Shown: positions 63,728-64,000 of the stretch, piece by piece
Layout: every line of letters starts with the position of its first letter
Numbering within the stretch: position 1 is the stretch's first letter
NCBI RefSeq assembly: GCF_051912485.1
Contig: NZ_CP196822.1
Location: 3,720,001-3,784,000, forward strand
DNA from: Nitrobacter sp051912485
GTDB taxonomy: Bacteria; Pseudomonadota; Alphaproteobacteria; Rhizobiales; Xanthobacteraceae
DNA: 64,000 nucleotides
Reading direction: 5' to 3'
Notes under the pieces: generated by a model
What the model was told of the DNA's origin: nothing
What the model saw: only the letters and a program-made list of their open reading frames with translations
Databases searched by the model: none
Made by a program: the position numbers and the translations under genes

Positions 63728-64000
63728 GGTTTTTTGGCTGCCGGCCGCTGCGGTAGCCCCTCATAGGCGGCGACAATCCGCGCCACCAGTTCATGACGGA
63801 TCACGTCATCGGCCGTGAATTTCACCTGAGCCACGCCCTCGATACCGTCGAGCAGCCGCGTCGCTTCCGCCAGTCCTGAGATCTGGCCGTTCGGCAGGTC
63901 GACCTGCGAAGGGTCGCCCGTGACGATCATGCGGCTGTTTTCGCCCAGTCGTGTCAGGAACATCTTCATCTGCATCGCGGTGGTGTTCTGCGCCTCGTCG
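63724..64000 (-). CDS. phoH: PhoH-like ATPase (C-terminal fragment, gene runs off the window)
   Basis: Ninety-one residues of the 3' end are visible, open to the window edge. The first complete codons read DEAQNTTAMQMKMFLTRLGE, which is the Walker B region of PhoH, then RMIVTGDPSQVDLP and the end SGLAEATRLLDGIEGVAQVKF. PhoH is an RNA-associated P-loop ATPase/helicase; phoH-ybeY-corC-lnt is a conserved order. It is cut by the window end, not broken. Confidence 0.95.
   Translation of the reverse strand, partial: DEAQNTTAMQMKMFLTRLGENSRMIVTGDPSQVDLPNGQISGLAEATRLLDGIEGVAQVKFTADDVIRHELVARIVAAYEGLPQRPAAKKP

Overview
The window is a stretch of core chromosome from a high-G+C alphaproteobacterium of the order Hyphomicrobiales (Rhizobiales). 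It most resembles the Bradyrhizobium / Rhodopseudomonas / Nitrobacter / Afipia lineage (Nitrobacteraceae). The clearest marker is an Irr protein with a heme regulatory Cys-Pro motif at residues 29-30 and a His triplet at 117-119, the positions known from Bradyrhizobium japonicum Irr. An AccD lacking most of its zinc-ribbon cysteines, an AddAB system, a DivL-type kinase and many short palindromic intergenic repeats fit the same group. I see no rRNA, tRNA, CRISPR array, prophage, transposase or plasmid gene. All family assignments come from reading motifs by eye; no database search was run.

Layout. 1-3871: pheS (5' end outside the window), an unrecognised low-G+C membrane-protein gene wedged between pheS and pheT with overlaps on both sides, then pheT. 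3951-6052 (-): a PP-loop ATPase coupled to a Tat-exported amine oxidase. 6400-9890 (+): a permuted NlpC/P60-like hydrolase, a redoxin, an EI24 membrane protein and SppA. 9999-16416 (+): ihfB, lapA, trpF, trpB, trpA, accD, folC. 16531-33816 (-): a long same-strand run, read from its upstream end as ubiE, ubiB, coaBC (with an N-terminal ribbon-helix-helix domain), dut, divL, tsaE-amgK fusion, a PilZ protein, murU, addB, addA and trxA. 33939-39600: mostly plus-strand single genes (VOC protein, mutM, MoeB/ThiF-like E1, SH3 protein) and two minus-strand genes (a degenerate trypsin-like protein and a 2-hydroxyacid dehydrogenase). 39707-43670: irr divergent from fabA-fabB-fabI. 43852-47927: GST and katG (-) divergent from oxyR (+). 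48139-58477 (-): the translation/RNA operon rimP, nusA, ylxR, infB, rbfA, truB, rpsO, pnp. 58745-64000 (-): trmB, a PraR/PhrR-like XRE regulator, lnt, corC-like, ybeY and the 3' end of phoH.

How the genes fit together. Many neighbours overlap by 4 nt (ATGA or GTGA), implying translational coupling: pheS/ORF/pheT, trpB/trpA, accD/folC, ubiE/ubiB, coaBC/dut, divL/tsaE-amgK, amine oxidase/PP-loop ATPase, phoH/ybeY. The divL - tsaE/amgK - PilZ - murU block joins a cell-cycle pseudokinase, tRNA t6A synthesis, MurNAc recycling and a predicted c-di-GMP receptor. The irr / fabA-fabB-fabI region puts the iron/heme regulator head-to-head with unsaturated fatty acid synthesis. katG/oxyR is a standard divergent peroxide-response pair.

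Most striking points: the gene embedded in pheST; the ribbon-helix-helix domain fused to CoaBC; the tyrosine replacing the phospho-histidine of the DivL-like kinase; a palindromic repeat apparently translated as part of the TruB N-terminus; a trypsin-fold protein whose catalytic His is replaced; and at least six families of mosaic intergenic palindromes, including one perfect 29-bp inverted repeat bounded by CTAG.
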